DNA of 61,396 nt. Source: Verrucomicrobiia bacterium (GTDB lineage: Bacteria > Verrucomicrobiota > Verrucomicrobiia > Verrucomicrobiales > DEV007). Positions 16,879-25,481 of the stretch are shown in pieces. A model generated the notes under the pieces. That model was not told the DNA's origin, made no database searches, and saw nothing but the letters and a program-made list of their open reading frames with translations. Within the stretch, counting starts at the first letter, position 1; every line of letters begins with the position of its first letter. The stretch spans positions 1 to 61,396 of the forward strand of contig JAGRPB010000008.1 of assembly GCA_020439945.1 (NCBI GenBank), read 5' to 3'. Made by a program: the position numbers and the translations under genes.

Positions 16879-18906
16879 ATGCAGTTTCTCAATCCTGGAT
16901 TCCTCTGGCTCTCGTTGCTCGCGATCATTCCGATCGCGCTCTACCTGTTTCGCCGGAAGTCCAAGCGGGTCGATGTCAGCACGCTGGTGTTTTTCAAGAC
17001 GCTGGCCCGCGAGCACCAGGAATCGGCCTGGTTGCGGCGATTGAAAAAAATCGTCTCACTGCTCCTGACCCTGGCCTTGCTGCTCGGCGCCATTTTTGCC
17101 CTTTCGCGGCTCATCCTGTCACCGGTCAGCGACGAGGGCTACCGCACGGTCGTCGTTCTTCTGGACCGCTCCGCTTCGATGGCGGCTGTGGATGACTCGG
17201 GCATCAGTCGATTGGATCGAGCGAAAGAAATCGTCGCCGCCCGGCTCGAGAGCGTGCCGGAAGATGTCGGCGTGGCCCTGATCGGCTACGACACGCGACC
17301 CGAGGTGATTCAGCCCCGCACGCTGAAACGGCGCGAACTCCTTTCCCGGCTCGACCAGATCACCGTGCGGCCGGTGGCTCAGCAGACCCGTAGCGCTCTG
17401 GATGCGGCCATCGTCCTGGCCCGTCTCGAGACACCCGCGCTCATCTGGCACGTCACGGACTCTCCGGAAGTGGCGGTGAGATCGGTGTCCACCGAACCCG
17501 TGACCGGGGGACCGGATGCCGAGTTGGCCGAGAATGGTACAGCAAGCGAGGCAGAAACCTCCTCGGCAGAAAGTGACGACGACGAATCCGATCCCCTGGC
17601 CGATGCCGAGAGCGCGCTCGAATTGCCTGACAACGTCGATCTGGAACGGATCGGTGTGGCCTTGGAAAAGCCGGTCAATGCGGGGATCACCGCCTTCCGA
17701 ATCCGTCCCGTGCCGTTGGAACACGGACGATTCGAAGCCTACGTGCAGGTTTCGCTGAACGCGGATGCGCCGGAGCCCGTGACCGGCAAGCTCGATGTCT
17801 TTGTCGGTGCTGCTCTGGTACAGCCGCGCGAGGTCGACCTCAATCCGGGTGACCGGATCGGATTGATCCTGAAGCTGGAGGGTGCCGAGGACCAGATGCT
17901 GCGACTGAAACTGTCGGTGGACGGCGATTGCCTCGCGACCGACAACGAGGTGATCGAGCCCTTGCCGAACAGCCGACCGATCGTGGTGGCCTGGGTCCGT
18001 CCGAAGAATGAATCCGATCCCTTTCAACCTGATCTATACACCCAGTTCGCTCTCCGGGCCTTTCTCGATGACTACGATTTTGAGATCCTGGCGTTGGAGC
18101 CGGAAGCCTGGCCGAGCGCTCGCGAAAGTGTCGACGTGGCCATCTTCGACGACTGCGTGCCGGAGCAATGGCCGGACAACATGCCCGTCGTGCTGATCAA
18201 TCCGCCGGGCGACGCCGGACCAATCCAGATTCGTCGTCTGGACGCGGGCGTGCCGCACGAATCGGTTCGCGTTGCCAATGACCAGCATCCCGTGCTTTTC
18301 CGCGTCAGCAGCGGTCGCGTCTCCGTGACGCAGACGGCCGTCTTCGACATCGCCGGTTCGCTGGAGCCGCTCTGGTTTGCGGGCGACGAACCGCTTCTCG
18401 CCGCCGGCGATGTGAAAGGTCAGCGCTTCGTGGTGATGGGATTTTCACCGGGGCGTTCGGAACGCCTGCCGCTGACGGCATCGTTTCCTTTGTTGATCGG
18501 GAATGCGTTGCTCTGGTGCGCCGAGTCCGCACCGGGTATCACCGAAAAACTGGTCGAATCGCCCACCGGCGGGGTGGTTCCCGTGAAAGGGCAGAGCGTC
18601 ACCTGGACCCGTTGGGAGGATGGAGGTTTGAAAAGGGCCAGCGCGGATCTCCAGGGTGGCTTGCTCGAACTCGATCGCGTGGGAGTCTGGGAAACCGACA
18701 CCGGTCAGCGTGGCGCCGCCCATCTGCTGAGCCGCGCGGAGACGGATCTTCGCGGTCGCGACGCTTCTTCGACGGGAACCGAAAACGAGACCCTCGTCAC
18801 CCAGAGCGGCTGGCTTTCCGGCGACGTCACCTGGATGCTCCTGGTACTGATCGCCTTTGTCCTCATTCTCGAAAGCTACCTCTTCCACCGTCACGCCGTT
18901 TACTGA
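16879..18906 (+). CDS. BatA-like membrane protein with VWA domain
   Basis: The product of 675 residues opens with the aerotolerance-type N-terminus (MQFLNPGFLWLSLLAIIPIA, then LYLFRRK) and a second helix at about 58-80. A VWA domain follows with the metal-site motif DRSAS at 96-100. An acidic insertion rich in Glu, Ser and Asp lies at about 212-250 inside the usual domain. The C-terminus has a membrane helix (WMLLVLIAFVLILESYLF). The layout matches membrane-anchored BatA/BatB-like proteins whose soluble part faces the periplasm. It is followed by a 102-bp gap holding a heptamer repeat, then a second VWA protein. Confidence 0.85.
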   Translation: MQFLNPGFLWLSLLAIIPIALYLFRRKSKRVDVSTLVFFKTLAREHQESAWLRRLKKIVSLLLTLALLLGAIFALSRLILSPVSDEGYRTVVVLLDRSASMAAVDDSGISRLDRAKEIVAARLESVPEDVGVALIGYDTRPEVIQPRTLKRRELLSRLDQITVRPVAQQTRSALDAAIVLARLETPALIWHVTDSPEVAVRSVSTEPVTGGPDAELAENGTASEAETSSAESDDDESDPLADAESALELPDNVDLERIGVALEKPVNAGITAFRIRPVPLEHGRFEAYVQVSLNADAPEPVTGKLDVFVGAALVQPREVDLNPGDRIGLILKLEGAEDQMLRLKLSVDGDCLATDNEVIEPLPNSRPIVVAWVRPKNESDPFQPDLYTQFALRAFLDDYDFEILALEPEAWPSARESVDVAIFDDCVPEQWPDNMPVVLINPPGDAGPIQIRRLDAGVPHESVRVANDQHPVLFRVSSGRVSVTQTAVFDIAGSLEPLWFAGDEPLLAAGDVKGQRFVVMGFSPGRSERLPLTASFPLLIGNALLWCAESAPGITEKLVESPTGGVVPVKGQSVTWTRWEDGGLKRASADLQGGLLELDRVGVWETDTGQRGAAHLLSRAETDLRGRDASSTGTENETLVTQSGWLSGDVTWMLLVLIAFVLILESYLFHRHAVY

Positions 18907-18943
18907 TCCGCTTCCTACCACTCGATCACTCTCCACCGATCGC

Positions 18944-18999
18944 TGATTACTGATTACTGATTACTGATTACTGATTACTGATTACTGATTACTGACTAC
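18944..18999. repeat. Heptamer tandem repeat (TGATTAC) in operon gap
   Basis: Seven perfect copies of TGATTAC run from 18944 to 18992, followed by one variant copy TGACTAC. It lies between the two VWA genes. Because 7 is not a multiple of 3 and the unit contains TGA, it places stop codons in all three plus-strand frames. Confidence 0.95.
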
Positions 19000-19008
19000 T
19001 CTTCCTGA

Positions 19009-21639
19009 ATGGACTGGCTTCATCCCAAGCTCCTGCTGCTCGCAATCCCGGCTCTGCTGCTGCTTTTCTGGTTCGATGCCCTGTCGACGCATCCCATGTC
19101 GATGCGGCGGCGGCGCTGGTTATTGATCGTGCGCGCCCTCCTGGTGATCCTGGCCCTGCTATGCCTGGCGTCGCCCGCCCGGGTTCTGGAGAGTCGCCAG
19201 CAATCCGCGATCTTCGTGCTCGACCACTCGCGTAGCGAGGGCGAGGAAGGCATCAAGCGCGTTTACGAAACGGCGAGGGAAATCGCCAAGGATCTGCCGA
19301 GCGACGTCAGCATCGGTTACGTGGCGGCCGGAGGTGATGCCGAGGTGATGCGTTATCCGGATGGCGAGGGCGAACGTCTGCCGCCCGAGGAACCGCGGAT
19401 CGATTTGCTCGAAAAACTCGGTTCGCGCACCGACCTGTCGCGGGCGATTGGTTTGGCCAAGGGGATTTTTCCCAGCGGATCGAGCCGCCACCTGATTCTC
19501 GTCACCGATGGCCAGGAAACTTCCGGAAATCTCGAGGAAACGGCTCGCGAAGCCGCCGTTTCCGGGATTCGTCTCCACGCGATCGGTGTCAGCGGTGATC
19601 CCCGACCCGACGTGAGGGTCACCCGCGTGACCAGTTCGCAGTCGCGACTCAATGAAGGCGCCACCCTCGATCTCACCGCCACCATCGAGAGTTCACTGGC
19701 GGGCGATGGAAGACTTCGCCTCTTCGAGAACGGACTTGAGGTCGAGAGCCGTGACATCACGGTCGAGCCCGGAAAGGTCGAATCGTTCACTTTCCGCCGG
19801 ACGCCGGAAAAGCGGAACATCTACAATTACCGCGTCGCCGTCGAGGGCTTCGAAGGTGAGGACGCGATTCCCGAAAACAACGAAGCCCTCACCATCGTCG
19901 ATGTGCGGGGCAAACCGCTCCTGCTCTACGTCGAGGGCGAGGAAAAAGAGAGTCGCTATCTCGTCGAAGCCATGGCGCGCGAGGGAATCCGGCTCGATGC
20001 GCGCACGCCCGACGGCTTGCCGCAGAGTTTGCGGGAGTTGGCCGGTTATGACGGCATCATCGTCTCCGACGTGCCGGCCCACGAGATCGGCGAGGCCCGC
20101 ATGGCGGCGATCCGGGACTATGTCGACAAGCTTGGCGGTGGATTCGTCATGATCGGCGGGATGAACTCCTTCGGCGTGGGAGGTTACTACCGCACTCCGA
20201 TCGAGGAGATCCTGCCGGTGAAACTCAAGGCACCCGACCAGGAGGAATTCCAGTCCTCGGCGCTTGCCCTGGTGATGGACCGTTCCGGTTCCATGTCCGG
20301 TCAGAAAATCGAGATCTGCAAATCGGCCTCCATCGCCACCGCCGAACTGCTGAGCAGCAAGGATTACATCGGTGTCTACGCCTTCGATTCCCAGGTGCAC
20401 GAGATCGTGCCGATGACGCGCGTCAGTTCGACCAGCGCGATCACCAACCAGATCAACATGCTGAGCGCCGGTGGCGGAACGAACGTGTATCCGGGGATGG
20501 CCCGCGCTCGGGAAGCGCTCAATGGCGTGAAGGCCAAGATCAAGCACATGATCGTTCTCACCGACGGCCAGACCTCCGGTTCCGGTTACCAGGCGCTCGC
20601 CTCTCAATGCCACGCCGAGGGCATCACCATCTCCACCGTGGCCGTGGGCGCCGGGGCCCAGGTCGGCCTGCTCCAGGCGATCGCCGCGGCGGGAGGCGGG
20701 CAGTCCTACATCACGATGGATCCGACCGCGATCACCCGCATTTTCACACAGGACACCATGGTCCACACCGGTCGGATGATCCGGGAGGAAGCCTTCGAGC
20801 CGCAGATGGTCGAGAAGAACCCCATGCTGAAGAATTTCGACCAGAGCACCGCGCCGCCGTTGCTCGGTTACGTGAAAACCAATCGCAAGGCCACGTCGCA
20901 GATTCCCCTGGTGACCGATGCCGGCGATCCACTGCTCGCCCACTGGCGATACGGTCTTGGAAAAGTCACCGCCTTCACCTCCGACTGCAAAAGCCGATGG
21001 GCGGCGCTCTGGGTGAGTCAGTGGCCCGGCTACAGCCAACTCTGGGCGCAGATCCTGCGCGAGACCGCCCGCGCCCCACAGGGACAGAACATGGATCTGA
21101 GGCTGGAGGAAGAGGGCGAAAAGGTTCGCGTCTTTGTCGATCTCCTCGCCGATTCCGGTACCCGGAAAAACGACGCCGAGGTCGAGGCGGATGTCTATTT
21201 CGTTCCCGCTCATTCGCTGGGATCGACCATGCGGTTGCTTTCCACTGAGCCTCTCGAACAGGACGGGCCGGGACTCTACGTTGCCAGTTTTCGCCCCACC
21301 GATGCCGGCGTCTATCTCGTCCGCGCCCGCAGCGGAGCCCAGATGGTCTCGGCCGGCTACGTGCACAATCCCTCGGGCGAAGTGGCCACCGGTCAGATCA
21401 ACGAAGGGGTGCTTCGCGAGGCCGCGGAAATCACCGGTGGCACCTATCTGACAGCACCCGACGAAAAACTTGAACTGACTGGTTCCGATGTTTCCCGTTA
21501 TGTCGAGCTGTGGCCCTTGTTCCTGAAGCTCTTCATTCTCCTGTTCTTCGTCGATGTCGCCATCCGGCGCTGGGAGAACCTGATGGGCCTGTGGGAACAG
21601 GCAACCGGGTGGTTCGGCGGAAAGCGGCGTCCGGCGTGA
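19009..21639 (+). CDS. Membrane protein with two VWA-type domains
   Basis: The product of 876 residues starts with two helices (about 8-25 and 38-58). The first VWA-like domain has DHSRS near residue 73 and VTDGQET near 165. A middle region at about 300-400 resembles the glutamine-amidotransferase-like domain found in this family (YDGIIVSDVPAHEIGE, GGGFVMIGGMNSFGVGG). A second, complete VWA domain has DRSGS at 424-428 and VLTDGQTSGSG. A C-terminal helix (LFLKLFILLFFVDVAI) anchors the end. The domain order matches the large VWA/GATase-like proteins that accompany MoxR and DUF58 in PVC bacteria. It is the last gene of the run. Confidence 0.85.
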   Translation: MDWLHPKLLLLAIPALLLLFWFDALSTHPMSMRRRRWLLIVRALLVILALLCLASPARVLESRQQSAIFVLDHSRSEGEEGIKRVYETAREIAKDLPSDVSIGYVAAGGDAEVMRYPDGEGERLPPEEPRIDLLEKLGSRTDLSRAIGLAKGIFPSGSSRHLILVTDGQETSGNLEETAREAAVSGIRLHAIGVSGDPRPDVRVTRVTSSQSRLNEGATLDLTATIESSLAGDGRLRLFENGLEVESRDITVEPGKVESFTFRRTPEKRNIYNYRVAVEGFEGEDAIPENNEALTIVDVRGKPLLLYVEGEEKESRYLVEAMAREGIRLDARTPDGLPQSLRELAGYDGIIVSDVPAHEIGEARMAAIRDYVDKLGGGFVMIGGMNSFGVGGYYRTPIEEILPVKLKAPDQEEFQSSALALVMDRSGSMSGQKIEICKSASIATAELLSSKDYIGVYAFDSQVHEIVPMTRVSSTSAITNQINMLSAGGGTNVYPGMARAREALNGVKAKIKHMIVLTDGQTSGSGYQALASQCHAEGITISTVAVGAGAQVGLLQAIAAAGGGQSYITMDPTAITRIFTQDTMVHTGRMIREEAFEPQMVEKNPMLKNFDQSTAPPLLGYVKTNRKATSQIPLVTDAGDPLLAHWRYGLGKVTAFTSDCKSRWAALWVSQWPGYSQLWAQILRETARAPQGQNMDLRLEEEGEKVRVFVDLLADSGTRKNDAEVEADVYFVPAHSLGSTMRLLSTEPLEQDGPGLYVASFRPTDAGVYLVRARSGAQMVSAGYVHNPSGEVATGQINEGVLREAAEITGGTYLTAPDEKLELTGSDVSRYVELWPLFLKLFILLFFVDVAIRRWENLMGLWEQATGWFGGKRRPA

Positions 21640-21660
21640 ACCGATGGCTGAGTGATCGAT

Positions 21661-21697
21661 TCAACAGGGTCGAATCGGTGATCTTACCCTGTTGAGT
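21661..21697. repeat. Two-core ACCCTG element, copy 3 (inverted)
   Basis: CAACAGGGT and ACCCTGTTG form a perfect inverted repeat, with cores at 21665 and 21686 (21-bp offset). It lies 21 bp past the VWA stop codon, between convergent genes, and could also act as a transcription end for either. Confidence 0.8.
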
Positions 21698-21724
21698 GAC
21701 GTTCAGGATGAGGTCGTTCCGACA

Positions 21725-21797
21725 GCGCGGTCAGCGACCGCGCCTACAGAGAGCGCCAGTTTGCAGGCTGATTGTGGGCGCGATCGTTGATCGCATT
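21725..21797. repeat. GTAG-type REP pair
   Basis: The first member, 21725-21747, is a hairpin ending in CTAC (GTAG on the minus strand) with arms GCGCGGTC and GACCGCGC. The second, about 21774-21797, is a decayed forward copy starting GTGGGCGCGATC. The same family occurs three to four times at 59563-59707. Confidence 0.75.
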
Positions 21798-21809
21798 GGT
21801 AACGTGTTT

Positions 21810-22265
21810 TCAGGATTTCGGTTCAATGACGACGTCGTCGATTTGCACCGTTCCCTCGCCCTCGAGTAGTTCGAACGCGAAGGTGACGTCCTTGCTGCCC
21901 CTGACGGCGGTAAAGGTCGACGAGTACTCGTGCCACTGACCATCAGACTTGACCTCGATGGTCCGATACGTCGAGGAACCATCAGAGCGAGTGCCGCGAA
22001 ACTGGAGGCCTCTTCCCTTGTAGTTCTCGCTGCGATATCGAAATTGGTAATTCAGGTCCGACAAGTCGCGAGTGTTCAATTCCTGAGACACAGCGACGAC
22101 TCGATTGTCCTTTGCCTCGATGCTGAGAACCCGGTTTCCCTCAATTTCTTCAAACTTGCGATCCCCTTTCCATGCGGTGGATGAGTCCATGGCGCCATCC
22201 TTGACGAGGTTCTCCGCCAGGCAGAGCGCTGGTAAGAAAACAGCGATTGAGAGAATCTTTTTCAT
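21810..22265 (-). CDS. Small secreted protein, jelly-roll (CBM-like) fold suspected
   Basis: The product of 151 residues has a signal peptide (MKKILSIAVFLPALCLAENL). The mature protein reads as one beta-sandwich: LVKDGAMDSSTAWKGD at the front, RTIEVKSDGQWHEYSSTF in the middle and VTFAFELLEGEGTVQIDDV at the end. This order (unpaired 'gain/damage' opening, 'W-x-E-Y-S' strand, and a closing 'V-x-I-D-D-V') is that of carbohydrate-binding module 4/9-like domains. No catalytic part is present. The family call rests on pattern only. Confidence 0.65.
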   Translation of the reverse strand: MKKILSIAVFLPALCLAENLVKDGAMDSSTAWKGDRKFEEIEGNRVLSIEAKDNRVVAVSQELNTRDLSDLNYQFRYRSENYKGRGLQFRGTRSDGSSTYRTIEVKSDGQWHEYSSTFTAVRGSKDVTFAFELLEGEGTVQIDDVVIEPKS

Positions 22266-22452
22266 GGAGGTTCCTTTCTTTGGATGTTGTGCAGCTATTT
22301 GATCTGCCCATTCAGATAAGGATATTGACCCTTCCGATCAAGCTCAATCGTGTCGTTATCCAGTGACCTTGCCTTCGCTTCGGAGGAAATTTTGGCGATC
22401 TTGGAAATTCGGTGGGTGTTGGGTTGGTGTAAACGGTGCTTCCGTTTACTGA

Positions 22453-23610
22453 TCACGCCAATGCGTCAAGTTCCACCCACTTCCGCTCTTCCCACGATCG
22501 GATCCCGGCTTCGGCGAGTTGGACTCCCTTGGCGCCCTCCATCAGGTCCCAGGGGAAGGGCGCGTCTTCGACGACGTGTCGGATGAACTTTTCCCACTGG
22601 ATCTTGAAGGCGTTGTCGAACTCGATGGCGTCGGGAACTTCCTGCCAGTGATCGTAGAAGTTGAGCGGTTGCTCGATGTCGGGATTCCACACCGGCTTCG
22701 GTGTGGCGCCGAGCGGCTGGACCCAGCACTTGCGCAGGCCGGCGACGGCGGAGCCATGGGTGCCATCGATCTCCATGGTGAACAGGTCGTCGCGGCGGAC
22801 GCGGACGTCCCAGCTGGAGTTGAACTGCGCGACGATGGGGCCCTTCTCGTTTTCGATCTCAAAGGTCGCATAGCAGGCGTCGTCGGCGGTGCAGGCGTAG
22901 GGGTTGCCATGTTCGTCGATGCGTTCGGGCAGGTGGGTGGCACCGAGGCAACTGACGGATTTCACCGGGCCGAAGAGATTGTCGAGCACGTAGCGCCAGT
23001 GGCAGAGCATGTCGATGATGATGCCGCCGCCGTCTTCCTTGCGGTAGTTCCACGAGGGGCGCTGGGCGGGTTGGTTCTCGTCGTGGCCGGTGAAGACCCA
23101 GTAGCCGAATTCGCCACGGACGGAGAGAATGCGTCCGAAGAATCCCTGGTCGATCAGGGTCTGGACTTTTCGCAATCCGGGCAGCCAGAGCTTGTCCTGG
23201 ACGACGCCGTTCTTGACCCCCGCATCGCGGCAGACCTGGGCGAGGCGGACCGCTTCGGCGAGTTCCGTGGCCGTCGGTTTCTCGCAGTAGATCGCCTTGC
23301 CGGCGGCGGCGGCCATTTCCACGAAACGGGCTCGATGAAGGGTGGAGGAGGCGTCGAAGAAGATTGCGTTGTGATCGTCGGCCAATGCCGCGTCGAGATC
23401 GGTCGTCCAGCGGGCGACGTCGTGAGCGCCAGCCAGGCGTTGGAGTTTCTCTTCGTTGCGACCCGTCAGGATGGGATCGACCTGGACGCGTGATCCGTCG
23501 GAGAGAACGACGCCACCTTGGTCGCGAATGCCGAGAATCGAACGAACCAGGTGCTGGTTGGTGCCCATGCGTCCGGTGACGCCGTTGAGGATGATGCCGA
23601 TGGATTTCAT
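22453..23610 (-). CDS. Gfo/Idh/MocA family oxidoreductase
   Basis: The product of 385 residues starts at ATG 23610, placing [15 protein letters not shown] (a Rossmann nucleotide site, GxxGRMG) near the start. The frame remains open upstream, but that part is encoded by a REP hairpin, so the shorter start is preferred. The conserved substrate-side motif EKPTAT lies at about residue 109, and the C-terminal domain has the family's beta-sheet layout ([24 protein letters not shown]). NAD(P)-linked oxidation or reduction of a sugar or sugar-like compound is expected. It is downstream of, and probably co-transcribed with, the TIM-barrel isomerase at 23675-24511. Confidence 0.9.
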   Translation of the reverse strand: MKSIGIILNGVTGRMGTNQHLVRSILGIRDQGGVVLSDGSRVQVDPILTGRNEEKLQRLAGAHDVARWTTDLDAALADDHNAIFFDASSTLHRARFVEMAAAAGKAIYCEKPTATELAEAVRLAQVCRDAGVKNGVVQDKLWLPGLRKVQTLIDQGFFGRILSVRGEFGYWVFTGHDENQPAQRPSWNYRKEDGGGIIIDMLCHWRYVLDNLFGPVKSVSCLGATHLPERIDEHGNPYACTADDACYATFEIENEKGPIVAQFNSSWDVRVRRDDLFTMEIDGTHGSAVAGLRKCWVQPLGATPKPVWNPDIEQPLNFYDHWQEVPDAIEFDNAFKIQWEKFIRHVVEDAPFPWDLMEGAKGVQLAEAGIRSWEERKWVELDALA

Positions 23611-23618
23611 TTTGGGAA

Positions 23619-23666
23619 GTAGATGTGGCTTCAGCCGCATTTTTTGAATCGACTGAAGTCGATTCT
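23619..23666. repeat. GTAG-type REP inverted pair
   Basis: A forward hairpin starts GTAG at 23619 with arms TGTGGCT/AGCCGCA, and a reverse hairpin (GAATCGACT/AGTCGATTC) ends at about 23664. Both hairpins recur, in swapped order, at 50570-50619. It sits in the gap between two co-directed genes. Confidence 0.8.
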
Positions 23667-23674
23667 ATGTTGGT

Positions 23675-24511
23675 TCAGGTATGTCGTAGATAGGTTTCTT
23701 TGACCTTCTCTAGAAATTCGTCCTGATCACTCTCCCACCAGCGGGTGGAGAAGATCTCGACTTCGTTGAATCCCGTGAATCCCGTCGCCTCGACCATGGC
23801 GCGGATTCCTGGGAGGTCGATGCAGCCTTCACCCATGAGGCCCCGGTCGGTGAGCAGGTGACGGGTTGGAGTCATCCAGTCGCAGATGTGGAAGGCGAAA
23901 AGCCGATCAAGTTCTCCCGTGTTCTGGATCTGTCGCGGCAGGGTGTCGTCCCACCAGACATGGTAGACATCGACCGCGATGCCAACGAGAGGATGATCGA
24001 GCCGGTCACAGGCTTCGTGGGCCTGGGCCATGGTGTTGATGGCGGAGCGATCGTCGGCATACATGGGGTGCAGCGGTTCGATGGCGAGCTTGATCCCGGC
24101 GGCTTCGGCTTCGGGGAGAATGGCGGCGATGCCATCGACGATCTGGGAACGGGAATCCTCCAGAGATTGACCGATGGCGGCGCCGCAGACCAGCACGATC
24201 ATCGGCGCGCCGATGGCGGAGGCTTCTTCGATGGCCCGTCGGTTATCATCGATCGCCTCCCGCCTTTTCGCTTCAGAGAGCGCGGGAAAAAAACCGCCGC
24301 GGCAGAGCGAAACGACCTCAAGCCCCGAATCGGCGAGCTGGCGTCCGACCGTGTTCGGATCGCGGCCTTCCAGTGTGTCTCGCCAGACGGTGATTCCGGC
24401 GATTCCCGCCTTCGCGTAGCGGTCCATGGCGGTCTCGATGTTCCACGGCTTGGTGGTGGCCGTGTGAACGCATAGCCGGGAAAAATCGGTGAGGGGGCGG
24501 GGAGACATCAT
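23675..24511 (-). CDS. Sugar phosphate isomerase/epimerase-like TIM-barrel protein
   Basis: The 278-residue product has the AP-endonuclease-2/xylose-isomerase-like TIM barrel. Metal-binding motifs fit the family: AIEPLHPMY (Glu on a strand end), VGIAVDVYHVWWDD (Asp and His), FAFHICDW, GEGCIDLPG and FNEVEIF (final Glu). It should isomerise or epimerise a keto-sugar, or act as a hydroxypyruvate-isomerase-like enzyme; the substrate is unknown. It lies upstream of the Gfo/Idh oxidoreductase and is divergent from an AraC regulator, so a small sugar-use unit is likely. Confidence 0.88.
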   Translation of the reverse strand: MMSPRPLTDFSRLCVHTATTKPWNIETAMDRYAKAGIAGITVWRDTLEGRDPNTVGRQLADSGLEVVSLCRGGFFPALSEAKRREAIDDNRRAIEEASAIGAPMIVLVCGAAIGQSLEDSRSQIVDGIAAILPEAEAAGIKLAIEPLHPMYADDRSAINTMAQAHEACDRLDHPLVGIAVDVYHVWWDDTLPRQIQNTGELDRLFAFHICDWMTPTRHLLTDRGLMGEGCIDLPGIRAMVEATGFTGFNEVEIFSTRWWESDQDEFLEKVKETYLRHT

Positions 24512-24567
24512 GAGAGGTTTCAGGAAATGGCCTTTTTTCTCCCATCGAGGTAGAACAACAGGGACTC

Positions 24568-24603
24568 AAATAGCATTTTTTCGACATCATTGTGGTGCTA
24601 TTT
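24568..24603. promoter_or_regulatory. Inverted repeat in divergent promoter, likely AraC operator
   Basis: The 8-bp arms AAATAGCA (24568-24575) and TGCTATTT (24596-24603) are perfect complements, with 20 bp between them. They lie between the divergent isomerase (start 24511) and AraC (start 24617) genes. An autoregulated operator is inferred. Confidence 0.55.
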
Positions 24604-24616
24604 TGTGAGCCCACCG

Positions 24617-25447
24617 ATGAAAGGACTGCGTCCCCTGCTTTTGGAAGACCTCCAGATCGCCGCCCCGGGTCTCACCGTGTTGCGCCTCTGCGTGAATCGT
24701 CATCTGCCGGAAACCCATTGGGTCAGGAGTCACCGTCATCGCTATGCCCAGATCCTGGCTTACCTCTCCGGCTCGGGATGGCAATTGGTGGAAGAAGAAC
24801 GCATCCCGGTTTCCACGGGAAGGATTATCGGGATACCGGCCGGGGTTTCCCATGCCTTCGAGAAAGAAAGGGCCCGCTCGCCCCTGTGCCTCGTGGTGGA
24901 TCTGAAAATGGAGAGCAATCGCCTTGCGAAGTTACAGACGCGGATTCTCAATGCGGAGGCGCGGGCGGAGATCCAGAGTTGCCTTACCTGGCTCGCAAAG
25001 CAGCGAAGCGAGCGGGGGATGCTTCGAGTCCGCGAGGCTGGCGTGGTGCTGCAAGTGGCGGGATTATTGGCGGAGTCGTTGGCGACTTCCGGATCCGGAG
25101 AGCTCTCCTCCGGTCGGGGAGCGTCTTCCCGATTTGTGGAACGGGTCCGAAAATACCTTTGCGCCACGGAGCCGGACATTTGGAACGGAGAGGCGGTGGC
25201 CGAGGCACTCGACATGCAGCGAGATCACCTCAACCGACTTCTAAAACAGGAGTGTGGCCTTACCGCCGGTCAATTGATCGCCGAGCATCGGCTCGATCTC
25301 GCTCGCCGCGGGTTGGAGTCGTCCGGACGTGAAATCCAGGAAGTCGCCGTCTCCGTTGGCATGTTGGATCGAAACTATTTCGCACGCTGGTTCCGCAAGC
25401 AGACCGGCCTGACTCCCTCGGTCTGGCGTCGCCGGCACGGGCGATAG
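24617..25447 (+). CDS. AraC family transcriptional regulator
   Basis: The product of 276 residues begins at ATG 24617; earlier in-frame TTG and GTG codons fall in or next to the palindrome. The N-terminal half is a cupin-like sensor (HWVRSHRHRYAQILAYLSGS, GRIIGIPAGVSHAFE), which should bind a sugar or related ligand. The C-terminal 100 residues hold two helix-turn-helix units: AVAEALDMQRDHLNRLLKQE, and IQEVAVSVGMLDRNYFARWF followed by RKQTGLTPSVWRRR, the standard AraC signature. It is divergent from the isomerase and oxidoreductase genes and probably controls them. Confidence 0.93.
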   Translation: MKGLRPLLLEDLQIAAPGLTVLRLCVNRHLPETHWVRSHRHRYAQILAYLSGSGWQLVEEERIPVSTGRIIGIPAGVSHAFEKERARSPLCLVVDLKMESNRLAKLQTRILNAEARAEIQSCLTWLAKQRSERGMLRVREAGVVLQVAGLLAESLATSGSGELSSGRGASSRFVERVRKYLCATEPDIWNGEAVAEALDMQRDHLNRLLKQECGLTAGQLIAEHRLDLARRGLESSGREIQEVAVSVGMLDRNYFARWFRKQTGLTPSVWRRRHGR

Positions 25448-25481
25448 TGGGGAAGCAAGCGAAGTCTCCATTCGCCCGCAG

